This document shows positions 19,067-28,257 of a stretch of DNA of 64,000 nucleotides, in pieces. This DNA is from Acidobacteriota bacterium (GTDB lineage Bacteria; Acidobacteriota; Terriglobia; Acidiferrales; UBA7541). Both the position numbers and the translations under genes were made by a program. The DNA is taken from contig JABCZF010000006.1 of the NCBI GenBank assembly GCA_013289825.1, positions 113,923 to 177,922 on the forward strand, read 5' to 3'. Below the pieces are notes generated by a model. The model was given only the letters and a program-made list of their open reading frames with translations, ran no database searches and had not been told where the DNA came from. Within the stretch, counting starts at the first letter, position 1, and each line of letters begins with the position of its first letter.

Positions 19067-20812
19067 TCAAAAATTTGATGCAGATATTTCTTCAAAGATG
19101 AGGTGCTTGTCCATGTCGAGCATTTGCTTTCGGTAGAAGTGGACGCCCAGAAGAATGACCGTTACCAGCGGGATGAACAGGATGGCGCGCCAGGGATCGG
19201 CCAGGGACCAGAGTTCGAGATCGGGAAGATAGGCACTGAAAATCACGAAGCTGAAAAGATAAGCCACGAAGACCAGCGCGGAATGGCTTTGGAACGGCGG
19301 GTACGAGCAAGTGAAAGGAATCTTTCGGAAGCGTAGCAAGAGGAGTTCCACAAGTGCGATGGTACAAGCGGCCAAGACGGCGGAGTGCAGGAACGCGGTG
19401 CTTAAACCCCAGAGGATCCAGGAACTGACGAAGCAGACTGGGGCCAGCGGGAGCAGAGAAAAAGTGAGAAGAATTTTTCTGGCGATAGAGCGCGTTGCGA
19501 GAGTGTTTGGGTCAATCCACAGGGCGAAGACCCAATTGGCCCGGAGGTCCGTGGGGATTTCAAAGGCGAGACGGATTCCGACGACGATAGAGAAGCTCAG
19601 GATGAAGGGGATGGAAAGGATATCCGCGGTGGGACTGCGCAGCATGGCCGCGGCGTGGTCGTGGAAAGCCGAAGCGAAGGATTGTGCGCCTACAACTAGG
19701 CCCATGGCGACAAAGGCCGACGCGACCTGCAGGTGTGCTTCGCTGCGAAGAAGCGTTCGCGTGATGAAGTGGAAACAGGCACGTTGCGGCGGATCGCGAA
19801 GGATTGTGCGGTTAAGAAAAGTGCCGTGTAGCAAATGAAATTGCGAGCGCGGGAGGGGGCCGACTTCCGCAGTCTCTGGAATGCGGATGAAGGAGCGGCG
19901 AAAGCTGAGAGCGTAGGACAGGATGGCGACAACGAGTGAGATTCCGAGGGCCAGGAAGGCGGTGCGAGTCATCGCTGCGAAAAACGGATTGTGGCCGTTC
20001 CCCCAGAGAGTCTGGCCAATACCCAGGAACCAGACCGGCGGCAACAGGTTGACGGCGAACTTGCTGATGCCCGCGAGCTGGCCGAGGAAAGAAGTAACCG
20101 CAAAGCTGGTGGCCAGAAGCGCGAGAAGGAAAAGCGCGATCAGAAAGCGGACGTAGAGAGAGATCCTGCGGAAGAGCACGTAAGGCAGGAGCGCCATAAG
20201 CAGGCCGATGAGGGCGAAGACAGCAAAGAAACTGAAAGCGCTGGCGAGAATGACGGTCAGGGCGTGGCCTGCGGCGAATTGCAGGAACACTCCGAGAGAG
20301 CCCTGCGAGCCGACTACGGCCACAGGGAAAAGAATGAAGCTGGCGGCGTTCACATCGAGAGTGAGCGCGACGGCAAGGATGAAAATGGCCGCGAGATTTC
20401 CGATAAAGATGCGACGGAGCGAGATCGGCAGAGGAACGATGTTGGAATAATCGCGGCGGTCGAGCAAAAGCGCGTCCCAGCGCCAGACGGCCGCGGCGCC
20501 GGTGACGACCATGCTCAAAACGATAAAGAAGTATTCATCTGGGATGGTGGCGGTGAATGGGTCGAAGGCGCCATCACCGCGCATCCAGCGGACGAGAGAG
20601 CCGTATTTCTCGAACAGAAGCAGAGAGACGAGGACGCCGGGCATGGCCAGCAGAATGAGAATGACGCCGAGAGCGACATCCATCTCGGAAGCGCCGGAGT
20701 CTCCGCCCCCGTGGAAGACGCGGCCGATGAAGACGCGCAGAAGAGTGGCGAACGGCCGGCGAGAGTAAGATTCCCAGGCCGCGCTGAGAGTCTGTTTTGC
20801 GCGGCGGATCAA
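19067..20812 (-). CDS. ABC exporter membrane subunit, family not recognised
   Basis: A 581-residue protein with roughly twelve hydrophobic segments and no soluble domain. I do not recognise a named permease family, but its start overlaps the stop of the ATPase gene by four bases (ATGA), so it is almost certainly the membrane partner of that ATPase. A large basic N-terminal region (MIRRAKQTLSAAWESYSRRP) precedes the first helix. A central segment of charged residues near 310-350 may be a cytoplasmic loop (EVGPLPRSQF). The substrate is unknown. The long chain may represent two permease halves joined; I cannot confirm an internal repeat by eye. Confidence 0.75.
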   Translation of the reverse strand: MIRRAKQTLSAAWESYSRRPFATLLRVFIGRVFHGGGDSGASEMDVALGVILILLAMPGVLVSLLLFEKYGSLVRWMRGDGAFDPFTATIPDEYFFIVLSMVVTGAAAVWRWDALLLDRRDYSNIVPLPISLRRIFIGNLAAIFILAVALTLDVNAASFILFPVAVVGSQGSLGVFLQFAAGHALTVILASAFSFFAVFALIGLLMALLPYVLFRRISLYVRFLIALFLLALLATSFAVTSFLGQLAGISKFAVNLLPPVWFLGIGQTLWGNGHNPFFAAMTRTAFLALGISLVVAILSYALSFRRSFIRIPETAEVGPLPRSQFHLLHGTFLNRTILRDPPQRACFHFITRTLLRSEAHLQVASAFVAMGLVVGAQSFASAFHDHAAAMLRSPTADILSIPFILSFSIVVGIRLAFEIPTDLRANWVFALWIDPNTLATRSIARKILLTFSLLPLAPVCFVSSWILWGLSTAFLHSAVLAACTIALVELLLLRFRKIPFTCSYPPFQSHSALVFVAYLFSFVIFSAYLPDLELWSLADPWRAILFIPLVTVILLGVHFYRKQMLDMDKHLIFEEISASNF

Positions 20813-21576
20813 GGCGAAACCATCACATCGACGATATTGTTCGCAATTTGAGCGACGTCTCTATCTTCCACGAGATGAAGGAAGATGTTTTCTAGCGAAG
20901 TCTGGCCGATGCGCTGGCGAACTTCTTCGGTGGAACCGCTGGCGATGACTTGGCCTTTTCTGAGAATCAGCAGGCGCGAACAAACCTTTTCGACGACTTC
21001 GAGAACATGAGAACAATAAAAAATAGTTTTGCCTCGTGCGCTGAGAGATTGAATAAGATTCTTGAAGATGAGAGCGCTAGTGACGTCAAGGCCGGAGAGG
21101 GGCTCGTCGAGGATGAGGACATCTGGGTTGTCCATGAGTGCGGAGATGAGAAGGATGCGTTGGCGCATGCCTTTGGAATAAGAGCTGAGAGCGACGTGGC
21201 GATGCGGAAAAAGAGAAAACAGTTCGAGGAAGGAATCGATTTTCGCCTTCATGCGAGGCGGAGACATGCCGCGAACAGTGCCGACCAGTTCGAGATATTC
21301 CAGGCCGGTCAAGTAGGGATAAAGATTGGCTTCCTCGGGGACGTAGCCGAGGTGTTTGCGGTAGCCGACGAGATCGTGCTGAATATTTTTGCCATGAAAC
21401 AGAACCTGGCCGCTGGTGGGTTCCAGCAGGCCGATGAGCATCTTGACGGTGGTGCTTTTGCCTGAGCCGTTTGGGCCGAGATAGCCGAGCACTTGGCCTG
21501 GCTCGAGACCGAAGTCGATGCTTTGGACAGCGAGCACCGAGCCGTAATACTTCGTGAGCCCTCGCGCTTCGAGCAT
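20809..21576 (-). CDS. ABC transporter ATP-binding protein
   Basis: The 255-residue ATPase of an exporter-type ABC system. The start at 21576 (MLEARGLTKYYG) is preceded by AGGAAGG six to seven bases upstream; an in-frame start at 21726 would add 50 poorly conserved residues. Walker A is GPNGSGKSTT, the Q-loop lies in GYVPEEANLYPYLTG, the signature is LSSYSKGMRQR (a weaker form of LSGGQ, common in the CcmA/NatA-like subfamily), and Walker B is DVLILDEPLSGLD. A switch His follows in YCSHVLEVVEK. The downstream membrane protein overlaps by four bases. By similarity the pair may act in efflux or in export of a lipid, peptide or antibiotic. Confidence 0.9.
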   Translation of the reverse strand: MLEARGLTKYYGSVLAVQSIDFGLEPGQVLGYLGPNGSGKSTTVKMLIGLLEPTSGQVLFHGKNIQHDLVGYRKHLGYVPEEANLYPYLTGLEYLELVGTVRGMSPPRMKAKIDSFLELFSLFPHRHVALSSYSKGMRQRILLISALMDNPDVLILDEPLSGLDVTSALIFKNLIQSLSARGKTIFYCSHVLEVVEKVCSRLLILRKGQVIASGSTEEVRQRIGQTSLENIFLHLVEDRDVAQIANNIVDVMVSP

Positions 21577-21939
21577 CGGGCGCCTTCCTGCGAGCAGACG
21601 GACTTCGAGCGAATCCGAGCCCAGTTCGTTTGACACCGAGCAGACAGAAAAAGTTTCTGCAAATAATGGCTTCATCGAAGCCGAGTAAATCGGCGGATGT
21701 TTTGACCTGCAATGGGCTGTGTGCAATATGGGACTGACAAGGGATTTTCGTCGCGGCTAATATTCCTCAGCACGCGACGGTTGGCATCGAGGCGTTAAGG
21801 TGCACCGGCGGCGCTGGCGAAACCACGAACGCAGCCTGGACTGAGTCGTGGAACTAGCCGCTCGCGACCGCCCGGATTAACTCCCCCAACCGCTCAATCT
21901 CCGAGGCCCTCCCCTCAAGAGTGCGCAGAGTAGGTCAAC
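21577..21939. other. Divergent intergenic region
   Basis: About 360 bases between the start of the ABC ATPase gene (minus) and the start of the TPR protein gene (plus). It must hold the promoters of both, but I found no convincing -35/-10 pair, RNA or repeat. If the longer ATPase reading frame were used, the first 150 bases would be coding. Confidence 0.4.
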
Positions 21940-22992
21940 ATGCGAGTCGAATTGTCGAAAGTCGAGAAGTCACGTCAGCGGGCAAGTTTTCTCCCGATCC
22001 TTGTTCTGAACTTGCTCCTGAACCTCACGCTGATGACCGCGTGGGCGCCCTGCGCAAAGGCGCAAGTGTCCAGCCTTGAGGGAGTAGAAGGGGAGATCTC
22101 TGGGACCGTGCTTCTGGAGGCGGACAAACGGCCAGCCAGCCAGGTGGCCGTGAAGTTGAAATCGCGCGTTGCCGGAGTATTTCGGAGTGTTTTGACGGAT
22201 TTCGAGGGGCACTTCCGAGTGCAGAATCTTCCGCGAGGGACCTACGATATCGCGGTAGATGAAGAGGGTTACGAGGCCGCCCAAACCAGTGCGCAGCTCG
22301 ACGGCCCTTCCGCGAAGCTCGTCGTGTACTTGAAAGGCAGATCGGCGCCGATTCGCCAGAGCAGTTACACGGTTTCGGTGCGGGAGCTGAAAATCCCCGC
22401 CAGGGCACAGGATGAGTTTCAGAAGGGATTGCAGCGATTAGCAAAGAATGATCCTGCGGGGAGCCTAAGCCACTTCACAAAGGCTAATGAGGCGTACCCC
22501 AGATATTTCGAGGCTTACTACAATATGGGCGTGGCGGAAATGACGCTGGGCCACACGGATGCGGCAGCAAAAGCTTTTCAGACGGCCATCGATCTCAGCG
22601 GCGGGCTGTACGCCAGGGCGGAGTTCGGATACGGCTACCTTTTGTGCCAGGAAGGAAGGCCGGTCGAGGCGGAGAAAATCATTCGCAGGGGATTGGAAGT
22701 GGAAGACGTTTCGCCCCAAGGATATGTCATTTTGGGTCAAGCGCTTAAGCAGCTCAATCGGTTGGACGAGGCCGAAAAAAGCGTGCATGAGGCTCTACTC
22801 CGCAATCCAAACTACGCGGGTGCTTATCTGGTGCTGTCCGATGTGGACGAGGGCAAAGGCGACTATCGGGCAGAGATCGGAGACTTGGATACTTATTTGA
22901 AATTGGAGCCGAACGGCCCGGGTAGCGAACTCGCCCGCAAAGTGCGTATCGCGGCTCAGAAAATGCTGGCAACATCTCACCCTCTGGACTGA
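21940..22992 (+). CDS. Exported TPR protein with carboxypeptidase-regulatory-like domain
   Basis: A 350-residue secreted or periplasmic protein. A signal peptide ends near AKAQ (about residue 42). Residues about 50-125 resemble a beta-sandwich carboxypeptidase-regulatory/SpaA-like domain (GTVLLEADKRPASQVAVKL, then GHFRVQNLPRGTYDIAV). Residues about 155-335 form four to five tetratricopeptide repeats (for example YFEAYYNMGVAEMTLGHTDA and YVILGQALKQLNRLDEAEK). This is the same N-terminal fold that fronts the Oar receptors of this window. TPR parts usually bind partner proteins; the partner is unknown. The gene is monocistronic and diverges from the ABC pair. Confidence 0.82.
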   Translation: MRVELSKVEKSRQRASFLPILVLNLLLNLTLMTAWAPCAKAQVSSLEGVEGEISGTVLLEADKRPASQVAVKLKSRVAGVFRSVLTDFEGHFRVQNLPRGTYDIAVDEEGYEAAQTSAQLDGPSAKLVVYLKGRSAPIRQSSYTVSVRELKIPARAQDEFQKGLQRLAKNDPAGSLSHFTKANEAYPRYFEAYYNMGVAEMTLGHTDAAAKAFQTAIDLSGGLYARAEFGYGYLLCQEGRPVEAEKIIRRGLEVEDVSPQGYVILGQALKQLNRLDEAEKSVHEALLRNPNYAGAYLVLSDVDEGKGDYRAEIGDLDTYLKLEPNGPGSELARKVRIAAQKMLATSHPLD

Positions 22993-23027
22993 AGTATTAG
23001 CGGTAAGAAGATTCATCCTGCCGGACT

Positions 23028-23049
23028 GGGGCGCGGCGTGCTGCTCCCC
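23028..23049. repeat. Imperfect GC-rich palindrome, copy 1
   Basis: The sequence GGGGCGCGGCGTGCTGCTCC continues to CC and folds with one C-T mismatch and one G-T pair around a central GT. It resembles the palindrome at 32978-32997 (GGGCGCAG, CGTG, CTGCGCCC). It lies between the convergent TPR and permease genes and lacks a T tract, so it is not a standard terminator. Confidence 0.45.
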
Positions 23050-23124
23050 CACAACAGAAACTCAGAGAAAGCTGATCACCCGAGAGCTGGAGCGTGCACT
23101 GCTTTCGGTGAAGGCCATTGCGGT

Positions 23125-24465
23125 TCACGGGGCGGGGGCGGCGCGTTTGCGCCAGAAAAAGTAGGCGGGGACGCCTAGAACGAAGAGCGCGATGGCGATG
23201 GCCAGGTTAACGAATTGTTTCGGGTCGAGGAGGGCGACAACGATGGCGTTGCCCACGATGGCTGCGGCCGCCAGTACGAACAGGAGGGGCGTCCAAGGAT
23301 AGCCGGGGACGCGATAGGGGATGGGTAGGCCTTGGCCAGCGCGGCGCAACGGGAAAATGGCGGCTGCTCCTAAGCCGTAGAAAATCCAGCCGATGAAGAT
23401 GACGCCGCCGATTAGCTCGGCGAATTTGCCGGCGCACGCCAGGACGGCGGACCAAACGCCGAGCGCTACAATGGCCGCGGCGGGAGTCTGGAAGCGCGGA
23501 TGGACTTCGGCAAGCTTTTTGAAGAATAGGTTGTCGTTGGCCATGGCGTAGAAGACGCGCGGGGCGGTGAGGATGACGCTGTTTGCGGCGCTGAAGGTGG
23601 AGATGAGGATAGTGAGCGCCACGATGATTTCAGCTCTACGGCCAATGACGACGCCTACGGATGTGGAAGCAATGGTGTTGCTGGCGGTGGCGCCCGCCGG
23701 GCCCAGGGCTACCAGATACGCTACTACTGCGACTAGATAGAGGCCTGCCAGAACTATCGAGCCCAGCAGGAAGGCGCGTGGGAAGGCCCTTTGCGGATTG
23801 ACGACTTCGCCGGCACTGTAGGTGCCGAATTGCCAGCCTTCATAGGCCCAGAGGACGGAAATCATGGCTAGGCCAAAGCTGGAGAGGAGGCCGACGCCGT
23901 GTTGCGTGGTTCCGAGGGCGGCAGGCAGGTCTCCTGCGTGGCGGCCTAGCGAGAGAAGAATGGCACTTAGAACGACGATGATGCCGACTTTGACTAGCGT
24001 GGTCCAGTTTTGGAGGTTGGAGCTTTTGCGGGTCCCCCAGACGTTTACCGCGGTGACTACGGCAATCATCGCCACAGAGAGGACGGTCTTTCCGACGGCC
24101 GAGAGTGGGATGATTTCCGCGAGGTGTTCTGTGAAGGCTCGTGCGAGGGCGGCCACCGAGCCGCTGGCGATGACCAAGAACAGGCACCAGCCGTAAAGGA
24201 AAGCGGGAATGCGACCGAAGCCGTCGCGGATGAAGCAATAGAGACCACCCGCTTCGGGGTTTGTGGCCGCTAGCTCGGCGTAGGTCAGGGCGCCGAGGAG
24301 AGAGAGAGTACCGCCGACGATCCAGACTAGGAGTGAGAAGCCTACGGAGCCGTTGAGTTGCCGAAGGATCAGCCCGGGAGTTAGAAAAATGCCGGAACCG
24401 ATGACGGAGCCAATAAAGAGCAAGAAGAGGTCGCGTAGCCGGAGGGTTCGGAGAAGGGGTGGCAT
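23125..24465 (-). CDS. APC family amino acid permease
   Basis: A 446-residue inner-membrane transporter with about twelve hydrophobic helices. The first helix carries the unwound substrate/Na site motif GSVIGSGIFLTPG (about residues 18-30). TM6-like ISVLWAYEGWQFGTYSAGEV (about residues 198-217) and the NPQRAFPRA loop are typical of LAT-like/polyamine-type APC proteins. The C-terminus ends in a basic FFWRKRAAPAP. Substrate is probably an amino acid, but which one cannot be read from sequence. It lies beside a site-2 protease gene about 200 bp away in the same direction. Confidence 0.9.
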   Translation of the reverse strand: MPPLLRTLRLRDLFLLFIGSVIGSGIFLTPGLILRQLNGSVGFSLLVWIVGGTLSLLGALTYAELAATNPEAGGLYCFIRDGFGRIPAFLYGWCLFLVIASGSVAALARAFTEHLAEIIPLSAVGKTVLSVAMIAVVTAVNVWGTRKSSNLQNWTTLVKVGIIVVLSAILLSLGRHAGDLPAALGTTQHGVGLLSSFGLAMISVLWAYEGWQFGTYSAGEVVNPQRAFPRAFLLGSIVLAGLYLVAVVAYLVALGPAGATASNTIASTSVGVVIGRRAEIIVALTILISTFSAANSVILTAPRVFYAMANDNLFFKKLAEVHPRFQTPAAAIVALGVWSAVLACAGKFAELIGGVIFIGWIFYGLGAAAIFPLRRAGQGLPIPYRVPGYPWTPLLFVLAAAAIVGNAIVVALLDPKQFVNLAIAIALFVLGVPAYFFWRKRAAPAP

Positions 24466-24665
24466 TAGTTGGGGGCACGGACCTTGGGTCCCTGGTTCGA
24501 AGGATGCATGATAGCTCGAGTTGGGGGCTGGTCAATCGAAAGTTTGGCGCGAAAGTTTGGCGCGGAACAGAGCTACTTTAGCTTGAGAGTAGTGTGGTAA
24601 CGGCTGTCGAGGGCGAAAGCTAGTAAGGGCCAAGGACTTGGGAGCGGAGGATTGGTGGGAGAAAG

Positions 24666-25700
24666 TTACAGGCCAATGATGGGGGCGGGCATGAAGCAGA
24701 GGATGAAGACAGCCAGGGTCAGGAAGGCGGCGAGATGGCGCGGGGGGTCGAGAGGGATGGGGTCGTAGATTGGGGAAGTGCGGAGGAAACGAAGAGCCAA
24801 CAGAAGGCCTGCCCAAATGTACCAGACAAACCAGATACGACCGAGTGGCAGCAGGGCCAGCGGAACGAGGATGCTGGTGATGCGATGAAAGCTGGGGCTG
24901 AGGGATCGGATGATGTGCCCGCCGTCGAGTTGTCCGGCGGGGAGAAGGTTCAGACTTGTGGCGAAAAGACCGACCCAGGCGGCGCGGCCCACTGGGGGAA
25001 GCAGGAGGAAGTGGGGATTGACGCCGGGATGAATGAGGGCATCAAGAAGGCGGAGAAGCAACGGAGTGCCGAAGATGACGGTGTTTTGGGTGGGATCGGG
25101 ATTTGCGATGGCGGGAACGATGCTCGAATGGAGTACACCGTAGATTAGGGCGGGAACGGCAAAGATAAGACCGACTAGCGGGCCGGAGGCGCCTACATCA
25201 AAGAGAGCGCGGGTGGTGCGAATCGGCGAACGAATCAGGATAAAAGCGCCGAAGGTGCCGATTAGCGAGGGGAACGGGATAAAGAAGGGGTAGGTGGAGT
25301 GAATGTGATGGCGGCGGCAGGCGAAGAAATGGCCCAGTTCGTGGGCGAGAAGAATGGTTAAGAGCGTGCCCGCGAAGGGCAGGCCAGCCAGAAGGCCTGC
25401 GGGATTCTTGTAGAAGAGCGTGAGGGCGCGGAGAAACTCGTCAATGGAAGCGGCTTGCTTGTTGGCGTAGGCGACGGCGAATTGCGTGCCCGCGGTCAAG
25501 CAGGTGCACAGGGTCACGAAAAACAGGGCGATGGCTAGGATGAGCGATTTGACGGAAGGGCGCGGGAGAACGGGAACGTAAAACTGTGCGCGCGGGTGAC
25601 GGGTGTTCAAATCATTAGGGATTGGGAGAGTGTCTAGTGCGGACTCGGAAGGTGGTGTGGTCACAAAGAGATCGAAAGCTCGAGAAGATTTACCAAACAC
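24666..25700 (-). CDS. Site-2 protease family membrane metalloprotease (M50)
   Basis: A 344-residue intramembrane zinc protease. The metal site is HELGHFFACRRHH (about residues 119-131), with the second motif NLLPAGQLDGGH (about residues 254-265) giving the third ligand Asp. Six or more hydrophobic segments surround them. The start is a GTG at 25700; no clear ribosome site is visible and the first 45 residues are polar, so the true start may lie downstream. Relatives cleave transmembrane anti-sigma factors or remnant signal peptides, but no anti-sigma gene is adjacent. No PDZ domain is evident, so it belongs to the short Acidobacteria/plant EGY-like type. Confidence 0.9.
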   Translation of the reverse strand: MFGKSSRAFDLFVTTPPSESALDTLPIPNDLNTRHPRAQFYVPVLPRPSVKSLILAIALFFVTLCTCLTAGTQFAVAYANKQAASIDEFLRALTLFYKNPAGLLAGLPFAGTLLTILLAHELGHFFACRRHHIHSTYPFFIPFPSLIGTFGAFILIRSPIRTTRALFDVGASGPLVGLIFAVPALIYGVLHSSIVPAIANPDPTQNTVIFGTPLLLRLLDALIHPGVNPHFLLLPPVGRAAWVGLFATSLNLLPAGQLDGGHIIRSLSPSFHRITSILVPLALLPLGRIWFVWYIWAGLLLALRFLRTSPIYDPIPLDPPRHLAAFLTLAVFILCFMPAPIIGL

Positions 25701-26024
25701 TAGTACAGCATAAGTGCAGGAGTTTGCGCCAGCGGGTCAGATTGGGGGCCAGACTCAGTTGCGATCCAGGTCATATGGCTTTGTCTCTGATTGCGTCTAC
25801 TCGTTGGTTCCGCTCAAAACCACCGATAGCGCGGCGCCTGGTCTTGCTCCTTTTGACCTCACCGTGGATCCCTAGGCAAGTTCGCCTCATTTCGACCGAC
25901 GAATGGATGGTGTCCGAGTGGACAGTGCCTCAAGCAGCACCGTGACAGCCATCGTCGAGTGTTGTGATGGCAATGGCGGGGCGGGCGGACTATCCTGAAT
26001 TATTCGGGACGGAGGGCAAAACGG
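25701..26024. other. Divergent intergenic region
   Basis: About 320 bases between the protease gene (minus) and the large exported protein gene (plus). The only clear element is GGAGG at 26011-26015, the ribosome site for the gene starting at 26025. Small frames here look accidental. Confidence 0.4.
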
Positions 26025-28229
26025 ATGGGATGCACCGAAAACCTTTGGGTAAAACGGCGTCGTTTCCTCGGGTGCGCAACCGGCATTGCCGCGGTCTTTC
26101 TCGCGCCGCCGGGTTGTCGTGCGCAGACTACTCCTCGAGCCTCGCCCGACATGCCGTGGTCCGAGGACCTAAACAAATATCCCGGATTGTTACCGGAGTT
26201 CGGCAAGTTAGTCGAGAAGCTCCAGCAAAACATCAAGTTTCCGCCGAAGCGAAGCGAAAGCCGTATTTTGCCCCTCTTGCCGGAGTCAACCATGTCTTAT
26301 GTCGCGTTCTCCAACTACGGCGACGTGACAGAACAAGCGCTGAAAATCTATCGGCAGGAGCTGCAGGAGAGCGCGGTGCTGCGCGACTGGTGGCAACATG
26401 GGGACTTGGCCGCGGCCGGGCCAAAGCTGGAAGATTCTTTGGAAAAGTTCTCTCAACTTCACCAGTATCTGGGTGAAGAAATTGTTGTAGCAGGCTCACT
26501 GGAAGGCCGGGTTCCCGGCTTTTTGCTTGTTGCGGAGGTACGGAAGGCGGGGCTGAAAAAATTCCTTCAGGAAACGGTCGCGCAACTTGGCGGAGGATTG
26601 AAGCAAGACGTGCGTGTTTTAGACCTGCAGGAACTCGCTGCTGCAAAGGACTCCGGCTCGTCAGAGCACTTTGTCGTTCTGGTACGGCCTGATTTTGTTG
26701 TAGTAGCGGTCGATCTGGCCACGCTGCGTAGCTTTAATGCCCGGCTGGACCGCCATGACCGGGAATTTGTCTCGACTCCGTTTGGTCAGCGTGTCGTGAT
26801 GGAGTACAAAGGAGGTTTGACAGTTCTGGCGGCTGCTGATGTGCAAAAGATCATAAATGAAATTCCCGCTGCATCTAGGGAGAACGCGACTTTCCAGCGC
26901 AGCGGATTTGCGGATGTGAAGTATTTGGTGTGGGAGCACAAAAATGTGGCGGGCCGGGATGTAAGCGAAACGGAATTGAGCTTTGGTTCCGCTCGACATG
27001 GATCGGCATCGTGGCTGGCGAAGTCCGGACCGCTGAACAGTCTGAATTTTGTTTCTCCCAAGGCGATACTGGTGAGCACCGCGCTACTCAATAATCCTGC
27101 GCAGATATTCGAAGATCTAAAGGAGCTGGAGAGTGCGTCGGGTGCGCATCCGTTTGCGTCGCTCGAGGCCTTTGAAAAGATGTTGAAACTCAGCCTGAAG
27201 GACGATTTGCTCAGTACGCTGGGGGGTGAGCTCACCGTGGAGCTGGACAGTCTGGATCCAGGGAAGCCTGGATGGAGGGCCATCCTTGGCGTTCGAGATG
27301 CCAGCCATTTGCAGCAAACGTTGAATACGTTGCTGGCAGCGGGGCATGTCGAAGCGCAGCAGTTCGAAGATGGTGGCGTCACTTACAGTGCGGTGCGAAT
27401 TCCTTCTTCGCCGGCGCCCATGGAAATCGGCTATGCATTTGTGGATGGGTATCTGGTCATCGGGTCGAGCCGTGAGCTGGTTGCGGAAGCGGTTCGGCTG
27501 CATCAGCACGGCGAGTCGTTGGGAAAGTCCAGGACCCTTCTGACATCACTGCCATCTGGCCACGGCTTGGAGGCTTCTGCGTTGATTTACCAAGACCCGA
27601 TCGCCATGGCTGCACTGAAATTGCGGCAGATCGCGCCAGAGATGGCGGAGTCTCTTCGGCAGATTTCCAGAGGGGCAATGCCCACGGTGGTCTGCGTCTA
27701 TGGTGAGGAACGCTCCATTCGTGTGGCAAGCAGCAGCGGCGCGTCTGATTTGGGTGCGGTTTTGGTGGTGGCGGCAGTCGCGATTCCCAACTTGCTGCGT
27801 TCGGCAATCGCTGCCAATGAAGCGAGCGCGGTGGGTAGCGTACGCACGGTGAACACCGCCCAAGTTAGCTATGAGGCCGTTTATCCGCAAAGAGGCTATG
27901 CCCCCGATCTGGCCACGCTCGGTATAGATCCCCATGGGCCGGTCGCCGGTTCGCAAGAGCACGCGGGTCTCCTTGACGAGACGTTGGCCAATGAAAGCTG
28001 TACGAGTGGCGCCTGGTGCACGAAATCCGGATACCGCTTTACTGTGAGATCAATCTGCAAACAACATCTTTGCAAGGAATATGTGGTGGTGGCTGCGCCC
28101 GTGGATAGCAACACGGGAACAAGGAATTTCTGTTCGACCTCCGACGCGATTGTTCGCTACCAACCCGGCTCTCGGTTGGCCTCGCCGCTCAGTGTGGCGG
28201 AATGCAGGGCGTGGTCGCCGTTGCAATAG
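26025..28229 (+). CDS. Large exported protein with pseudopilin-like C-terminal region
   Basis: A 734-residue protein of uncertain function. GGAGG precedes the ATG by nine bases. The N-terminus contains KRRRFLG before a hydrophobic stretch ending GCRAQ, which fits a Tat-like signal. Residues about 60-560 form a long domain that resembles the DUF3352-type exported proteins (segments GYAFVDGYLVIGSSRELV and AILVSTALLNNP). From about residue 575 the sequence changes: VVAAVAIPNLLRSAIAANEA, followed by SVRTVNTAQVSYEAVYP, is very like the stem and early globular part of acidobacterial type IV pilins/pseudopilins, ending with a four-cysteine region. The usual prepilin leader and cleavage site are missing. 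It stands alone between divergent and decayed genes. The DUF assignment is from memory and moderate. Confidence 0.75.
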   Translation: MGCTENLWVKRRRFLGCATGIAAVFLAPPGCRAQTTPRASPDMPWSEDLNKYPGLLPEFGKLVEKLQQNIKFPPKRSESRILPLLPESTMSYVAFSNYGDVTEQALKIYRQELQESAVLRDWWQHGDLAAAGPKLEDSLEKFSQLHQYLGEEIVVAGSLEGRVPGFLLVAEVRKAGLKKFLQETVAQLGGGLKQDVRVLDLQELAAAKDSGSSEHFVVLVRPDFVVVAVDLATLRSFNARLDRHDREFVSTPFGQRVVMEYKGGLTVLAAADVQKIINEIPAASRENATFQRSGFADVKYLVWEHKNVAGRDVSETELSFGSARHGSASWLAKSGPLNSLNFVSPKAILVSTALLNNPAQIFEDLKELESASGAHPFASLEAFEKMLKLSLKDDLLSTLGGELTVELDSLDPGKPGWRAILGVRDASHLQQTLNTLLAAGHVEAQQFEDGGVTYSAVRIPSSPAPMEIGYAFVDGYLVIGSSRELVAEAVRLHQHGESLGKSRTLLTSLPSGHGLEASALIYQDPIAMAALKLRQIAPEMAESLRQISRGAMPTVVCVYGEERSIRVASSSGASDLGAVLVVAAVAIPNLLRSAIAANEASAVGSVRTVNTAQVSYEAVYPQRGYAPDLATLGIDPHGPVAGSQEHAGLLDETLANESCTSGAWCTKSGYRFTVRSICKQHLCKEYVVVAAPVDSNTGTRNFCSTSDAIVRYQPGSRLASPLSVAECRAWSPLQ

Positions 28230-28257
28230 CCGTAACAGCAGAGACCCTGGCGGGAAT

